64,000 bases of DNA from assembly GCA_032718475.1 (NCBI GenBank), contig JAUCBJ010006946.1, positions 1 to 64,000 of the forward strand, in the 5' to 3' direction. This DNA is from Nemertoderma westbladi. Its lineage: Eukaryota > Xenacoelomorpha > Nemertodermatida > Nemertodermatidae. The position numbers and the translations under genes are program-made. Below, one piece after another: positions 46,805 to 59,600 of this stretch (position 1 is the stretch's first letter; each line of letters starts with the position of its first letter). The notes under the pieces were generated by a model. The model did not search any database. It was not told the origin of the DNA and worked only from the letters and a program-made list of their open reading frames with translations.

Positions 46805-48840
46805 CTTCTCCTGGCAAACATGACTGGCAACAATGGCTGGCAAACATCTCCTCGCAGTATTGGCGAGGTTCGCAGTGGCAGGCAATGTGGCGGTAGTTAC
46901 CTGCCCGCTCTTCTTCGGGGTAAACTTGTTCGCCTTCACGAAGTGCAGTGGGGGCATTTGGCCCATTGCTGGGGGAGGGGGGGGGGGGGGGGGGGGGTGG
47001 TTTACCCTGCGTCGCTTATGCAAGAAGTTTCTTGGACAATTGATGGTAGAGCTGTGGTCTTAGTTATACTCATCCATTCAGCTGGGATTTGGGTGCAAGT
47101 TGGATGTGGAGGGGGCAGTCCATGTGGTGAGGCCCTTGTAACTGGGGAGGATGCATCAGGAACTTTATTTCTGAAAGCGGATTTCAGCAATGCGTTTAAC
47201 TCAAGCAGGTTGGACACCATGTTGGAGATGTCCTAGTTTCCTTGCATTTACGATTACAACTTCATGGCCTATGGAACGGTGACCTCCTCCATGGTGACAA
47301 CACCATCCTTTCCAATGAGGGTATATAGCAGGGGGATTTTGATGGCCCACGTCTCTTTGCCAACACGGCAAACCCAGTCATCCTCATCAAGTTATGAGGT
47401 CAAGTTTCAACATCGAGTACCTGAATGTCAGAAACCCCATCGATGATTTTTCGGTGGTTCTGTGGGGTATGGATTGGTTCATGAAGGAGGGTGGAATGTA
47501 CAAGATGGCAATAAACCCCAGCAAGTGCGAGCTGTTCTTTCTGGGCCCAGAAACATAAGAGTCCCATGCCCAAATCCGATCGGAGTTCGATGCTGTCTTT
47601 CCAGGCACCCAATACCCAGCTTTGGACCACCTCACGATGCTCACGACCATCAGAAACGCCTCCATCGGGGGCTGCCTCACGATCAAGGTGTGGGATGACC
47701 TTTGCCAGCTGTCTGCCTCTCCTCAATGCCCACCATAGCTTCTTCCTCCTGATGCCATTCCATGGCATTGCCATGCCATGGCTGAAGTACTTCCTCTGTG
47801 CGGCCCCCTGTTACCTTTGCAGCACTCTTCAAGATGTTCCCAACACCATCATTGATTACCCAGCCTGGACGCAGGCCTCCCCTCTCCCCCTGTGCGGTTG
47901 GCAACTTGGAATGAGTTTTGCTGTGCAGCTCGCACCATCTGCCATCCTGGCCTCTGAGGCTGCTGCTTGCTCCACTCTCTCCAACCGCATGGTCCCTTTG
48001 GCTGGACAACAGGACCTGGATGTGAAGTTGGCCATCGACATCCGGAATAACTGTATCCCACCCGACATACAGCAGCCAAAAGTAACCACCCAGAGTGCAT
48101 AGATGATTCCCATACACAAGGAGAATCTCGCCAGGCATCACCCCTCAACCTCGCCCAGCTGAACTCCCTCGATGATCCCGGTTGGTGGCTCGATGCCCTC
48201 CCATGTGCTTCGTTGGGTTGAAACTGACTGACAGTCAGTTCCGGTCCGGCATTACCGTGCCACTTGTCTGAACCACACACATGCGATCAGTCCAGTTCAC
48301 CCTGATGGCCTCCATGGTCTTTCCTGTCATGGGAATGCTGGCTGGCAATCTCGCTGAATGGTGAATGACGATGGTGAATGACATAGTAAAGCAGGCACTG
48401 GCAATCTTTTGGAACCCTCTGGCATCTGCAGGAATGCCGGGATTAGGGTCGACAGCGTGATCCTAGTACCATGGTCCCGGGGTAGAACTTTCACCTTGGA
48501 TCCAATGGTGGTGGATCCGCTCACCCCCAATCGCATCCAGCTCCAGCAGACCCCCATCGCTGGTGGGCACACTGCAGAAGGACCCAAGCGGAGGAATAAT
48601 GAGACTTCCAGCAAGATGATGGAGTGCTGCTATATACTCCATCCAATGGCTTCCACGACACTCTGCCGCCCCTGTCTGGAGACCTCCACCTTCCTCAAAG
48701 AGATCGACTCCCGCCTCCACACAAGCACCCCACTCCCACAGGTTCCTTCAGCAGTGGATCCGAGTAGACATAGTCGTTGGCAACGCCGTATCCGTCATGG
48801 CTACAGCTGGTCCATCCCCCAGCGGCCTCTTTGACTGAGA
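46805..48840 (+). pseudogene. Degenerate non-LTR retrotransposon of a second family (RT plus possible C-terminal nuclease)
   Basis: No long frame is intact, but motifs run in order along the plus strand with frame changes: a segment like VTCPLFFGVNLFAFTKCSGG followed by IxPIA (the usual Lys/Asp-Gly-Gly-Val-Arg-Pro-Ile-Ala region of such RTs), a TLRRL-like segment, LKADFSNAFNSSRLDTML (RT motif with catalytic Asp, about 47163-47220), KMAINPSKCELFFLGP, and near the end VILVPWSRGRTFTLDPMVVD with PLTP, resembling the C-terminal domain of this RT group (possibly restriction-like). It is GC-rich, interrupted by a poly-G tract at 46973-46997 and by many stops. T-rich DNA follows at 48875-48900. Family placement is tentative. 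Confidence 0.6.
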
Positions 48841-49445
48841 GATTTTTAACTGTATATTTGTATGTCCTTCTTCATCATTTTTTTTGTTTTTTTTTTGTTG
48901 CCAATGTTACCTTGATTACTTTACATTACAGTATAGGGATTTATTGTTTAGATTAATTTTGTGTATAATTTAGTATTCGGTGCAAGATGAAATTAAGAAA
49001 CAAAAATACAAATGTAATATAATATTTATTTCAATGATTTATTTTGACATGTGTGCTTTGTACAGGTGTATTTATTTAGTTTCTAGTTAAATGTCTCACA
49101 CTCCAACCTTTGTACTGAAATTAATTTCATAGTAGTATAATCAATATTGAACATCATATCTTCAGATAAAATATTATTCAATGCAAATAATAATTTAATA
49201 GCAATTCATTTATTGGGGGTAATTCCTCGCACCACGAACATGATTGAAGGCTGACACAACAGCGTTCACTCGAAGCTGAGCAGTCAACACTCAACACCTA
49301 TCTTTATCACGTTTATTAGGATAGCTCGGCATTCGAATTAACAACATATTGCTTCATGTTCATGATCCCAAAGCTATTGCTAAGGAAGCAATGAAGGCGC
49401 AACCAGCTAACATTCGTCATAAAAACCAGGAGTTGCAACTAGAAA
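48841..49445. other. AT-rich spacer
   Basis: Contains T runs just after the RT pseudogene, otherwise nothing recognised before the 20-bp array. Confidence 0.35.
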
Positions 49446-50500
49446 TGGCGCGGTTCTATCAAGAATGGCATGGTTCTGTCAGTAATCGCACGGTTCTATC
49501 AGTAATGGCACTGTTCTATCAGTAATGGCACGGTTCTATCAGTAATGGCACGGTTCTATCAGTAATGGCATGGTTCTATCAGTAATGGCACGGTTCTATC
49601 AGTAATGGCATGGTTCTATCAGTAATGGCACGCTTCTATCAGTAATGGCACGGTTCTATCAGTAATGGCACGGTTCTATCAGTAATGGCATGGTTCTGTC
49701 AGTAATGGCACGGTTCTATCAGTAATGGCACGGTTCTATCAGTAATGGCACGGTTCTGTCAGTAATGGTACGGTTCTATCAGTAATGGCACGGTTCTATC
49801 AGTAATGGCACGGTTCTATCAGTAATGGCACGGTTCTGTCAGTAATGGCACGGTTCTATCAGTAATGGCACGGTTATATCAGTAATGGCACGGTTCTGTC
49901 AGTAATGGCACGGTTATATCAGTAATGGCACGGTTATATCAGTAATGGCACGGTTCTATCAGTAATGGCACGGTTCTATCAGTAATGGCACGGTTCTATC
50001 AGTAATGGCACGGTTATATCAGTAATGGGACGGTTCTATCAGTAATGGCACGGTTCTATCAGTAATGGCACGGTTCTATCAGTAATGGCACGGTTCTATC
50101 AGTAATGGCACGGTTCTATCAGTAATGGCATGGTTCTGTCAGTAATGGCACGGTTCTATCAGTAATGGCATGGTTCTGTCAGTAATGGCACGGTTCTATC
50201 AGTAATGGCACTGTTCTATCAGTAATGGCACGGTTCTATCAGTAATGGCACGGTTCTATAAGTAATGGCACGGTTATATCAGTAATGGCACGGTTCTATC
50301 AGTAATGGCATGGTTCTGTCAGTAATGGCACGGTTCTATCAGTAATGGCACGGTTCTATCAGTAATGGCACTTGTTCTATCAGTAATGGCACGGTTATAT
50401 CAGTAATGGTACGGTTATATCAGTAATGGCACGGTTCTATCAGTAATGGCACGGTTCTATCAGTAATGGCATGGTTCTATCAGTAATGGCACGGTGTTGG
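49446..50500. repeat. 20-bp minisatellite, about 53 copies
   Basis: The unit is agtaatggcacggttctatc. Variants (tggttctgtc, cggttatatc, ctgttctatc) are scattered through the array, and one unit near 50371 is lengthened by one base, which shifts the phase. Very homogeneous, so recently expanded. Confidence 0.97.
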
Positions 50501-51027
50501 AGTGTATGATCATCATTTCGTCATCATACAATACATATCTAACTCGAAGTGCAATATTGGACTTCTTGGTCAAAACTTAAAACGATTAGAGACTGTTACT
50601 AGTTAAGATGTTTATATTATTATTTAAAAGTTGTTTGGACTTAAATTAAGAAGAACCTAATGACGTAATTCAAATTATTTTTGGGCAGTGATTTTTTATG
50701 TCCTTTTATTTGACTTTTTTTGTCATTTTTTTTTACGAATTATGCATAATGACTTTTGTTGTCCTTTTAATGACTTTTATTGTCCTTTTAATGACTTTTT
50801 ATGTATGTATTTCTTCAAACTGTCAGACTGCTGATTTCTTGACTGTCAGAAAGTTGATTTCACTATGCCTGTGCCAAAACATTCCATGATTCCATGATTT
50901 ATAGACTATGAGATTGATTTCCATATGCGCCTGTGGTAAAAAGACTCTATATTTAATAGTTTGTGGTTGTTGTCGATAATCGAATACCACATGACGTAGC
51001 AAAACACTCATTTTATAGCCAAAAACA
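50501..51027. other. Spacer between arrays
   Basis: T-rich, with a short run of tgacttttattgtcctttta-type imperfect repeats at about 50697-50800. No gene. Confidence 0.4.
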
Positions 51028-52002
51028 ATTACCAATTGATGGAAAGGAGCAGGTTAAGGCCGAGTTTTCTAACCAAAACAATAAACAGTCACTTTACCAA
51101 ATCAGGGAAAGGAGCAGGTTACAGAGACGGGATTTTCTAACCAAAACAATAAACGATCACTTAACTAATTGAGGGAAAGGAGCAGGTTAAAGAGGCGGGA
51201 TTTTCTAACCAAAACAATAAACGATCACTTAACTTATTGAGGGAAAGGAGCAGGTTACAGAGGCGGGATTTTCTAACCAAAACAATAAACGATCACTTAA
51301 CTTATTGAGGGAAAGGAGCAGGTTACAGAGGCGGGATTTTCTAACCAAAACAATAAACGATCATTTAACTAATTGAGGGAAAGGGACAGGTTACAGAGGC
51401 GGAATTTTCTAACCAAAACAATAAACGATCACTTAACTAATTGAGGGAAAGGAGCAGGTTACAGAGGCGGGATTTTCTAACCAAAACAATAAACGATCAT
51501 TTAACTAATTGAGGGAAAGGGGCAGGTTACAGAGGCGGGCCTTTCTAACCAAAACAATAAACGGTCACTTTACCAATTCAGGGAAAGGAGCAGGTTACAG
51601 AGGCGGGATTTTCTAACCAAAACAATAAACGATCATTTAACTAACTGAGGGAAAGGGGCAGGTTACAGAGGCGGGATTTTCTAACCAAAACAATAAACGA
51701 TCATTTAACTAATTGAGGGAAAGGAGCAGGTTACGGAGACGGGATTTTCTAACCAAAACAATAAACGATAACATTACCAATTGAGAGAAAGGAGCAGGTT
51801 ACAGAGGCGGGATTTTCTAACCAAAACAATAAACGATAACATTACCAATTGAGGGAGAGGAGCAGGTTACATAGGCGGGATTTTCTAACCAAAACAATAA
51901 ACGATCACTTAACTAATTGAGGGAAAGGAGCAGGTTAAGGCCGGATTTTCTAACCAAAACAATAAACAGTCACTTTACCAAATCAGGGAAAGGAGCAGGT
52001 TA
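51028..52002. repeat. Satellite array of about 66-bp units, about 15 copies
   Basis: The unit contains gggaaaggagcaggttacag, aggcgggattttctaaccaa, aacaataaacgatcac and an aattga link. Some units have ggccg or cattaccaatt variants. Single or partial units of the same monomer occur at 32117, 39107 (inside a MITE), 56580-56674 and 60426-60575 (both sides of the LINE). Confidence 0.95.
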
Positions 52003-52738
52003 TCCGTAACACTACTCAGACAGTAGTCATGATCCATTATTGATTATAAAACTAATACAGTAATAGGCCTAAATTATGTGAAAGGTATATCCACATTTTC
52101 CACAATCCTACAATCCAGTTTGGCCTATCAATTATTTAAAATTTATTAGCACAACCGGTAGGCCTACCATAACCGTATTTAAATGGTAGGCTACACAGTA
52201 GGCCTATAGCAGTACCGGTGCCGGTACTAAAATACAGAAATACCTGCTTTATACTTACATCTGTACATACAATACAGCAAAATAGTGCTATATATACCAA
52301 TACCGGTACTGATAGCCTGAGAGAACAGCAGTAGAGAAACCGATAGCATGGAACCTAACATTAGACTTTTGGAGGACAAAAAATAAAAAACTAAGGACAA
52401 AAAAAGGATTTAAACGGACAATAAAAATTATTGCGTTATTTTTGATTGAATCAGTATTCGCCCCAATCACGCCTCCCAATTGCACTCTTCCCCAGGTCCA
52501 ATGGAAGTATAGGGAGTATCCTATAATTAATATTTACATTTATTACTCACATTTAGTAACCATTGACCTGCCATTAGCAACAAATTATTGTTGGAAAACT
52601 TGGGAGTAATGTAATTGACTGGTGTAACCTTTGACACGCAAATAGTATCGTTCGACTTCGACGTGACATACATAAACATAGTATTTATTTAGCTTAGGTA
52701 AAATATATTGGGTGTTATTTAACTAAGCAAAATGAATT
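52003..52738. other. Non-coding spacer
   Basis: Nothing coding recognised. The short motifs taggcctac and accggtac occur several times between 52060 and 52320. Confidence 0.35.
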
Positions 52739-52809
52739 GGAGATGACGAGGATTGAACTCGTTGCCTTTCGAATGCGAATCGAACGCTCTACCACTGAGC
52801 TACATCCCC
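52739..52809 (-). tRNA. tRNA-Ala (anticodon CGC), copy 1
   Basis: The minus strand folds as a complete 71-nt cloverleaf. The acceptor GGGGATG pairs with CATCTCC (one G-U). The D arm is GCTC..GAGC, the anticodon stem TTCGA/TCGAA with loop TTCGCAT (anticodon CGC), and the T stem ACGAG/CTCGT with loop TTCAATC. A and B boxes are present, and TTTT follows within 15 bases as a pol III terminator. The G3 partner in the acceptor is U70, the G3-U70 identity pair of tRNA-Ala. An intact gene or the head of a young SINE is possible, but no SINE body follows. Confidence 0.85.
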
Positions 52810-53005
52810 ATGGACATAGAACCTACACGATATGCATTTAGGCAAAATGAAACGTTACGGATATATGATATACCAGTTGACGGGCGAAACATTTCAAATA
52901 AATTGTTCCTAAGATCCTAAAGCTTTTGCTACCAATAATCTAAATACTAAGTAATTAATAATGCCTAGTACAGTGCTAAGCTAATAAGCATTATTTGCTA
53001 AAATT

Positions 53006-56000
53006 GAAAGTTACTGATTGGACTGTGTGATCTGAGCAGTAAATAGGACAAGCAGTAGTGAAAGTTACTGATTGGACTTTGTGATCAGAGCAGTAAATAG
53101 GACAAGCAGTAGTGCAAGTTACTGATAGGACTTTGTGATCAGAGCAGTAAATAGGACAAGCATTAGTGAAAGTTACTGATACTGATAGGACTTTGTGATC
53201 AGAGCAGTAAATAGGAAAAGCAGAAGTGAAAGTTCCTGATAGGACTGTGTGATCTTAGCAGTAAATAGGACAAGCAGTAGTGAAAGTTACTGATAGGACT
53301 GTGTGATCAGAGCAGTAAATAGGACAAGCAGTAGTGAAAGTTACTGATTGGACTTTGTGATCAGAGCAGTAAATGGGACAAGCAGTAGTGAAAATTACTG
53401 ATAGGACTGTGTGTTCTTAGAAGTAAATAGGACAAGCAGTAGTGAAAGTTACTGATAGGACTGTGTGATCAGAGCAGTAAATAGGACAAGCAGTAGTGAA
53501 AGTTACTGATAGGACTTTGTGATCAGAGCAGTAAATAGGACAAGCAGTAGTGAAAGTTACTGATAGGACTTTGTGATCAGAGCAGTAAATAGGACAAGCA
53601 TTAGTGAAAGTTACTGATACTGATAGGACTTTGTGATCAGAGCAGTAAATAGGAAAAGCAGAAGTGAAAGTTCCTGATAGGACTGTGTGATCTTAGCAGT
53701 AAATAGGACAAGCAGTAGTGAAAGTTACTGATAGGACTGTGTGATCAGAGCAGTAAATAGGACAAGCAGTAGTGAAAGTTACTGATTGGACTTTGTGATC
53801 AGAGCAGTAAATAGGACAAGCAGTAGTGCAAGTTACTGATAGGACTTTGTGATCAGAGCAGTAAATAGGACAAGCATTAGTGAAAGTTACTGATACTGAT
53901 AGGACTTTGTGATCAGAGCAGTAAATAGGAAAAGCAGAAGTGAAAGTTCCTGATAGGACTGTGTGATCTTAGCAGTAAATAGGACAAGCAGTAGTGAAAG
54001 TTACTGATAGGACTGTGTGATCAGAGCAGTAAATAGGACAAGCAGTAGTGAAAGTTACTGATTGGACTTTGTGATCAGAGCAGTAAATGGGACAAGCAGT
54101 AGTGAAAATTACTGATAGGACTGTGTGTTCTTAGAAGTAAATAGGACAAGCAGTAGTGAAAGTTACTGATAGGACTGTATGATCTGAGCAGTAAATAGGA
54201 CAAGCAGTAGTGAAAGTTACTGATTGGACTTTGTGATCAGAGCAGTAAATAGGACAAGCAGTAGTGCAAGTTACTGATAGGACTTTGTGATCAGAGCAGT
54301 AAATAGGACAAGCATTAGTGAAAGTTACTGATAGGACTTTGTGATCAGAGCAGTAAATAGGACAAGCATTAGTGAAAGTTACTGATACTGATAGGACTTT
54401 GTGATCAGAGCAGTAAATAGGAAAAGCAGAAGTGAAAGTTCCTGATAGGACTGTGTGATCTTAGCAGTAAATAGGACAAGCAGTAGTGAAAGTTACTGAT
54501 AGGACTGTGTGATCAGAGCAGTAAATAGGACAAGCAGTAGTGAAAGTTACTGATTGGACTTTGTGATCAGAGCAGTAAATGGGACAAGCAGTAGTGAAAA
54601 TTACTGATAGGACTGTGTGTTCTTAGAAGTAAATAGGACAAGCAGTAGTGAAAGTTACTGATTGGACTTTGTGATCTGAGCAGTAAATAGGACAAGCAGT
54701 AGTGAAAGTTACTGATTGGACTTTGTGATCAGAGCAGTAAATAGGACAAGCAGTAGTGCAAGTTACTGATAGGACTTTGTGATCAGAGCAGTAAATAGGA
54801 AAAGCAGAAGTGAAAGTTCCTGATAGGACTGTGTGATCTTAGCAGTAAATAGGACAAGCAGTAGTGAAAGTTACTGATAGGACTGTGTGATCAGAGCAGT
54901 AAATAGGACAAGCAGTAGTGAAAGTTACTGATTGGACTTTGTGATCAGAGCAGTAAATAGGACAAGCAGTAGTGCAAGTTACTGATAGGACTTTGTGATC
55001 AGAGCAGTAAATAGGACAAGCATTAGTGAAAGTTACTGATACTGATAGGACTTTGTGATCAGAGCAGTAAATAGGAAAAGCAGAAGTGAAAGTTCCTGAT
55101 AGGACTGTGTGATCTTAGCAGTAAATAGGACAAGCAGTAGTGAAAGTTACTGATAGGACTGTGTGATCAGAGCAGTAAATAGGACAAGCAGTAGTGAAAG
55201 TTACTGATTGGACTTTGTGATCAGAGCAGTAAATGGGACAAGCAGTAGTGAAAATTACTGATAGGACTGTGTGTTCTTAGAAGTAAATAGGACAAGCAGT
55301 AGTGAAAGTTACTGATTGGACTTTGTGATCTGAGCAGTAAATAGGACAAGCAGTAGTGAAAGTTACTGATTGGACTTTGTGATCAGAGCAGTAAATAGGA
55401 CAAGCAGTAGTGCAAGTTACTGATAGGACTTTGTGATCAGAGCAGTAAATAGGACAAGCATTAGTGAAAGTTACTGATACTGATAGGACTTTGTGATCAG
55501 AGCAGTAAATAGGAAAAGCAGAAGTGAAAGTTCCTGATAGGACTGTGTGATCTTAGCAGTAAATAGGACAAGCAGTAGTGAAAGTTACTGATTGGACTTT
55601 GTGATCAGAGCAGTAAATAGGACAAGCAGTAGTGCAAGTTACTGATAGGACTTTGTGATCAGAGCAGTAAATAGGACAAGCATTAGTGAAAGTTACTGAT
55701 ACTGATAGGACTTTGTGATCAGAGCAGTAAATAGGAAAAGCAGAAGTGAAAGTTCCTGATAGGACTGTGTGATCTTAGCAGTAAATAGGACAAGCAGTAG
55801 TGAAAGTTACTGATAGGACTGTGTGATCAGAGCCGTAAATAGGACAAGCAGTAGTGAAAGTTACTGATTGGACTTTGTGATCAGAGCAGTAAATGGGACA
55901 AGCAGTAGTGAAAATTACTGATAGGACTGTGTGTTCTTAGAAGTAAATAGGACAAGCAGTAGTGAAAGTTACTGATAGGACTGTGTGATCAGAGCAGTAA

Positions 56001-56166
56001 ATAGGACAAGCAGTAGTGAAAGTTACTGATAGGACTTTGTGATCAGAGCAGTAAATAGGACAAGCAGTAGTGAAAGTTACTGATTGGACTTTGTGATCAG
56101 AGCAGTAAATAGGACAAGCAGTAGTGAAAGTTACTGATAGGACTTTGTGATCAGAGCAGTAAATAG
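53006..56166. repeat. 54-bp satellite array with higher-order structure, about 58 copies
   Basis: The unit contains gaaagttactgataggactt, tgtgatcagagcagtaaata and ggacaagcagtagt. A unit class lengthened by six bases (actgatactgatagg) is always followed by one with aggaaaagcagaagtg and gttcctgatagg. This pair recurs near 53180, 53610, 53890, 54390, 55040, 55470 and 55700, showing block duplications of several units. The complementary strand is stop-poor near 55937-56206, with no gene. Confidence 0.97.
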
Positions 56167-56167
56167 G

Positions 56168-56327
56168 GGATGTAGGACAATTCGGTCCCGGACAATTCGG
56201 TCCCAAAACACTAAAAAAGGGGACCGAATTGTCCGGGACCGAAATGTCCGGGACCGAATTATCCGGGACCGAATAGTCCGGGACCGAATTGTCCGGGACC
56301 GAATTATCCGGGTTCGAATAGTCGAAC
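56168..56327. repeat. Inverted plus tandem repeat of gggaccgaattgtcc
   Basis: Two copies of ggacaattcggtccc, a 16-base AT-rich loop, then six or seven 15-base units gggaccgaattgtcc in the opposite direction, with the sixth base pair of the unit alternating (gtcc, atcc, agtcc). The first part can pair with the second to form a hairpin with an excess single strand. It lies directly at the end of the 54-bp array. Possibly the end of a mobile element. Confidence 0.8.
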
Positions 56328-56674
56328 AGTAAGTAGTGAGTAGTAGCAGTATGTATAATAATAATAAATAAATATTATATTGAAATTAAAACAAAGACAA
56401 TACAGGCAGACAGATTACCATTTTCCCTCTTTCACTGTCATTGGTTGCACTGTTGTTATCCTGTTACAACACAAAATAGTTTCATGGTGTTACTGTATGA
56501 ACCATCTTAACCCTGCGTACACCGACTGGTGCGATTTGCACCGACTCAAGTCTGGGGGGTGCCACTCCCATGAAACCGCCCCTGGTTACAGAGGTGGGAT
56601 ATTCTAGCCAAAACAATAAACAATTGTTCTTACACATTGAGATAAAAAAAAGGTTACAGAGTTGAGATTTTCTA
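56328..56674. other. Spacer ending in satellite monomer copies (LINE target site)
   Basis: No gene. From about 56580 the sequence is two diverged copies of the 51-52 kb satellite monomer (ggttacagaggtgggatatt, ccaaaacaataaacaat). The second is interrupted at 56674 by the LINE insertion, with the 11-base duplication gagattttcta at 56664-56674. Confidence 0.6.
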
Positions 56675-59600
56675 CTACTACTAGGATCGGCATGCTGCAT
56701 TGCAGCTGCATTTTTAAGAATGCTGTGCCGGCTTATCGACAAAATTGCACCGCCACAACTCCCTATCACCCATGACATTTGCTAGATCATCCGCATCTTC
56801 AAGGCCAGTGTCCTTTAAGATGCGTCTCAAGAAAGTCATGGGCTGTCCACCATGCTTATTCACTCCATGAGGCTGCCAAAGTACAAGATTATGCACTGGC
56901 TGGTCCTCACGGCGAAAGCAATGTCCTGCAAAGCGGAGGCGATTTTTTTCTAGTGTCAAGCTTGGGGGAACCAATGAGACATCTCCAATGTTATATAGTG
57001 TCTGGTTGGAGATGTGTGCATTGTACTTGACACAATGAACCCGGCGTAGCATTCTTGTGAATGTGCCATCCAGAGATTTGGTGTCCTCAGCAGTTAGAGC
57101 CCAGCATGGACTCCCATAGAGGAGTACTGGAACTACTGCTGCTCTAAATAATCGGACCTTAAGTTTCCGATTAATTCTCGGTGACTTCCAAATCCTGGAA
57201 AGCCTATTCAACGCTGCCCATGCCTTTCCCTTACGTATTCGAAGGTCCTCACCTGACTTCCGGATCCATGATCCCAGGTAACAGAAGTCATCCACATGCT
57301 CAAGCATACCATCTTTTGAGCTTATGCTCATCCGATCAGAGACTTGCTGAGGACTTTCAAAGTTAACTGTCAAAATTTTGGTCTTTCTGGAGTTAATAAA
57401 AAGACCAACACTAGAAGCAGCATGTTCTAATGAGCTGAGGAGCCGTTGGGCTCCCTCTAGTGATTCTGAGAGTACTCCTAAGTCATCAGCAAAGTCTAGA
57501 TCAGTTAGGTACTTGGCAGGATTTCCTCGACTTCTGGAGCCAGTAGGTGGAGTTATCATCACCCCAGCATCATTATGATGATCTAAGGACATGCGTAGAA
57601 CATAGTCAACAACAATTATGAACAAGAATGGTGCAAGTGTGTCTCCCTGGAGGACACCCCATAACACTTCAAATGGTTCTGAGTCACCGTCAACAGTAGA
57701 CACAAATGTTGTCGAACCATCGTATACTGATCTGATTGCTGCAATAATTTCATCAGGAATCCCATATAATGAAAGTATGCTGAACATACGTGAGCGAGAG
57801 ACTGAATCAAAGGCCTTGAAGAAGTCAACAAAGATAACAGCCAAATGCCTGTCTTTCTTTTTTGATAACTCTTCAATTATCCTTCTAAGTGCCAAAATGG
57901 GCTCCATGGTCCCACGACCTTTACGGAACCCATTCTGATTTCCACGGAGCAGTCTCTCAATGGGATCCCTGATGCGATTTAATAGAATTCTATTGTATAG
58001 CTTTGCAGCAATTGAGATCAATGAGATTCCCCGAAAAGAACCATAGACTGTTAGGTTGCCCTTCTTGGGAACTGGCACCAACTTATTTGTTTTCATTTCT
58101 TGTGGGACTCTTGTTGTTCGGTACATGTCTACTATGATGGGATAGATGAGCTTTAAACACTCAGGTATTTTAAAGACCTCAGGGGGAACACCATCTACTC
58201 CACTGGCACGATTGGTCTTAATGCTCTTTGCAGCAGCCTTCACTTCTGCAAAGGAGATATCACCAATGGGAATATCTGGGAGTACAGACTCAGACACTTT
58301 TACTTCTATAAAGTTATCAGGCAATACCCTGTCATTATTGAGGAGCTTTTCAAAGTGGGCCTTCCAACCATTGAGGCGATCGGCTGGTGATTCAGCCTTA
58401 ACCCTGGTGGTAGGTTGGCTTTTTCGACCAGCAAGCAAGTTGATTGATCTCCATGCCTGGGATGATTGCCTGCTGTCGTCAGCATCATTGATGGCATCAA
58501 CCTGTTGGTTTATTAGCTGTAAATTAACAGAATACTGACTGTTCAGGGACCTAGATGCAGCCTTAACTGCATTCTTGGCTGCTGTAGTCTATTTGAGTCG
58601 GGACTCTTTCTGCGCCTTGTAGAGGTCATTTCGGCACTTCTGAATTTTGTTGTCAGTCCAGGGGGCCCGTTTCCTGTTTCGAGGGTATACAGGAACTGTT
58701 TCTGCAGCTGCTAACTTAACTGCCGCTGTGAAGGCAGTATAGCCCTCACAGTGATCTGCCGCCTCAGAGGCAAGAACCGCATACCTGTTGCTCAGCTGTA
58801 GTGTGAAGCTGGATCTCACACTTGGCTGTTGCAACAGAGAGGACCAGTCGTGCCTCGGCAAGGCAGATTTCGTTGTTCTGCTAGCACGCAGACTAAGTCT
58901 TACCTTGGCCACAATAAGGCGGTGATCACTGTTGAAGGGTCGTAGTGTAAATGCATTACAGTCTTGTATAGAGCTCCTGTATTTCCTACGAAACATGATA
59001 TGGTCTATCTGGGACTTGTGACCACTGGGTCCACTATGAGTCCATAGCTTTCCAGTTCGCTTCTTGAACTGGTTTCCAGCCGAAAACAATCCATTTACAG
59101 AGATAAAATCCTGAAGATGGACGGAATTTCGGTTAACACTATTGCTATAGACCCAGGGCGATGTAGGTGATTGATGCAGACTTGCATTAAAGTCTCCCAG
59201 GAATGTTAAGAATGCATGCTGATCCACTCCATCAGTAGCTGCTTGTAGATGCTGGTAGAAATTTTCCACCTCCTCTACAGGGGCAACACTAGTTGGAGAG
59301 TAGCACACAATCAGAACCACCTTAGGAAACTTCTTAGCCAGTCTTCCAGAACATGAGAAGTGGCAACGGATGATGCGGTTAGAGATTTGGTCTATTTTGT
59401 CCAATGCTGCATGTGCAGTTGGATTCATCAATAGACCAATACCACCATTGCCACTATCATTTGCTGACGCGAGGGCGAGTCGCCAACCGCCCCCCATGTC
59501 CTTAATCAGAACCTCATCAGTCTGTCCAGTCTGCATTCGGTGCTCTTGAACACCCACTGCACTAAGAGAAAGCTTATCTGCCAAGGCAGTCAGCTCACCT

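Noticed and set aside
47387-48720. Minus-strand open frames of 80-150 codons opposite the RT relic
   Set aside because: They arise from GC-rich sequence. Recognisable RT motifs are on the plus strand only.
49446-50500. CRISPR-like array
   Set aside because: Units are contiguous 20-bp repeats without unique spacers, and this is an animal genome; it is an ordinary minisatellite.
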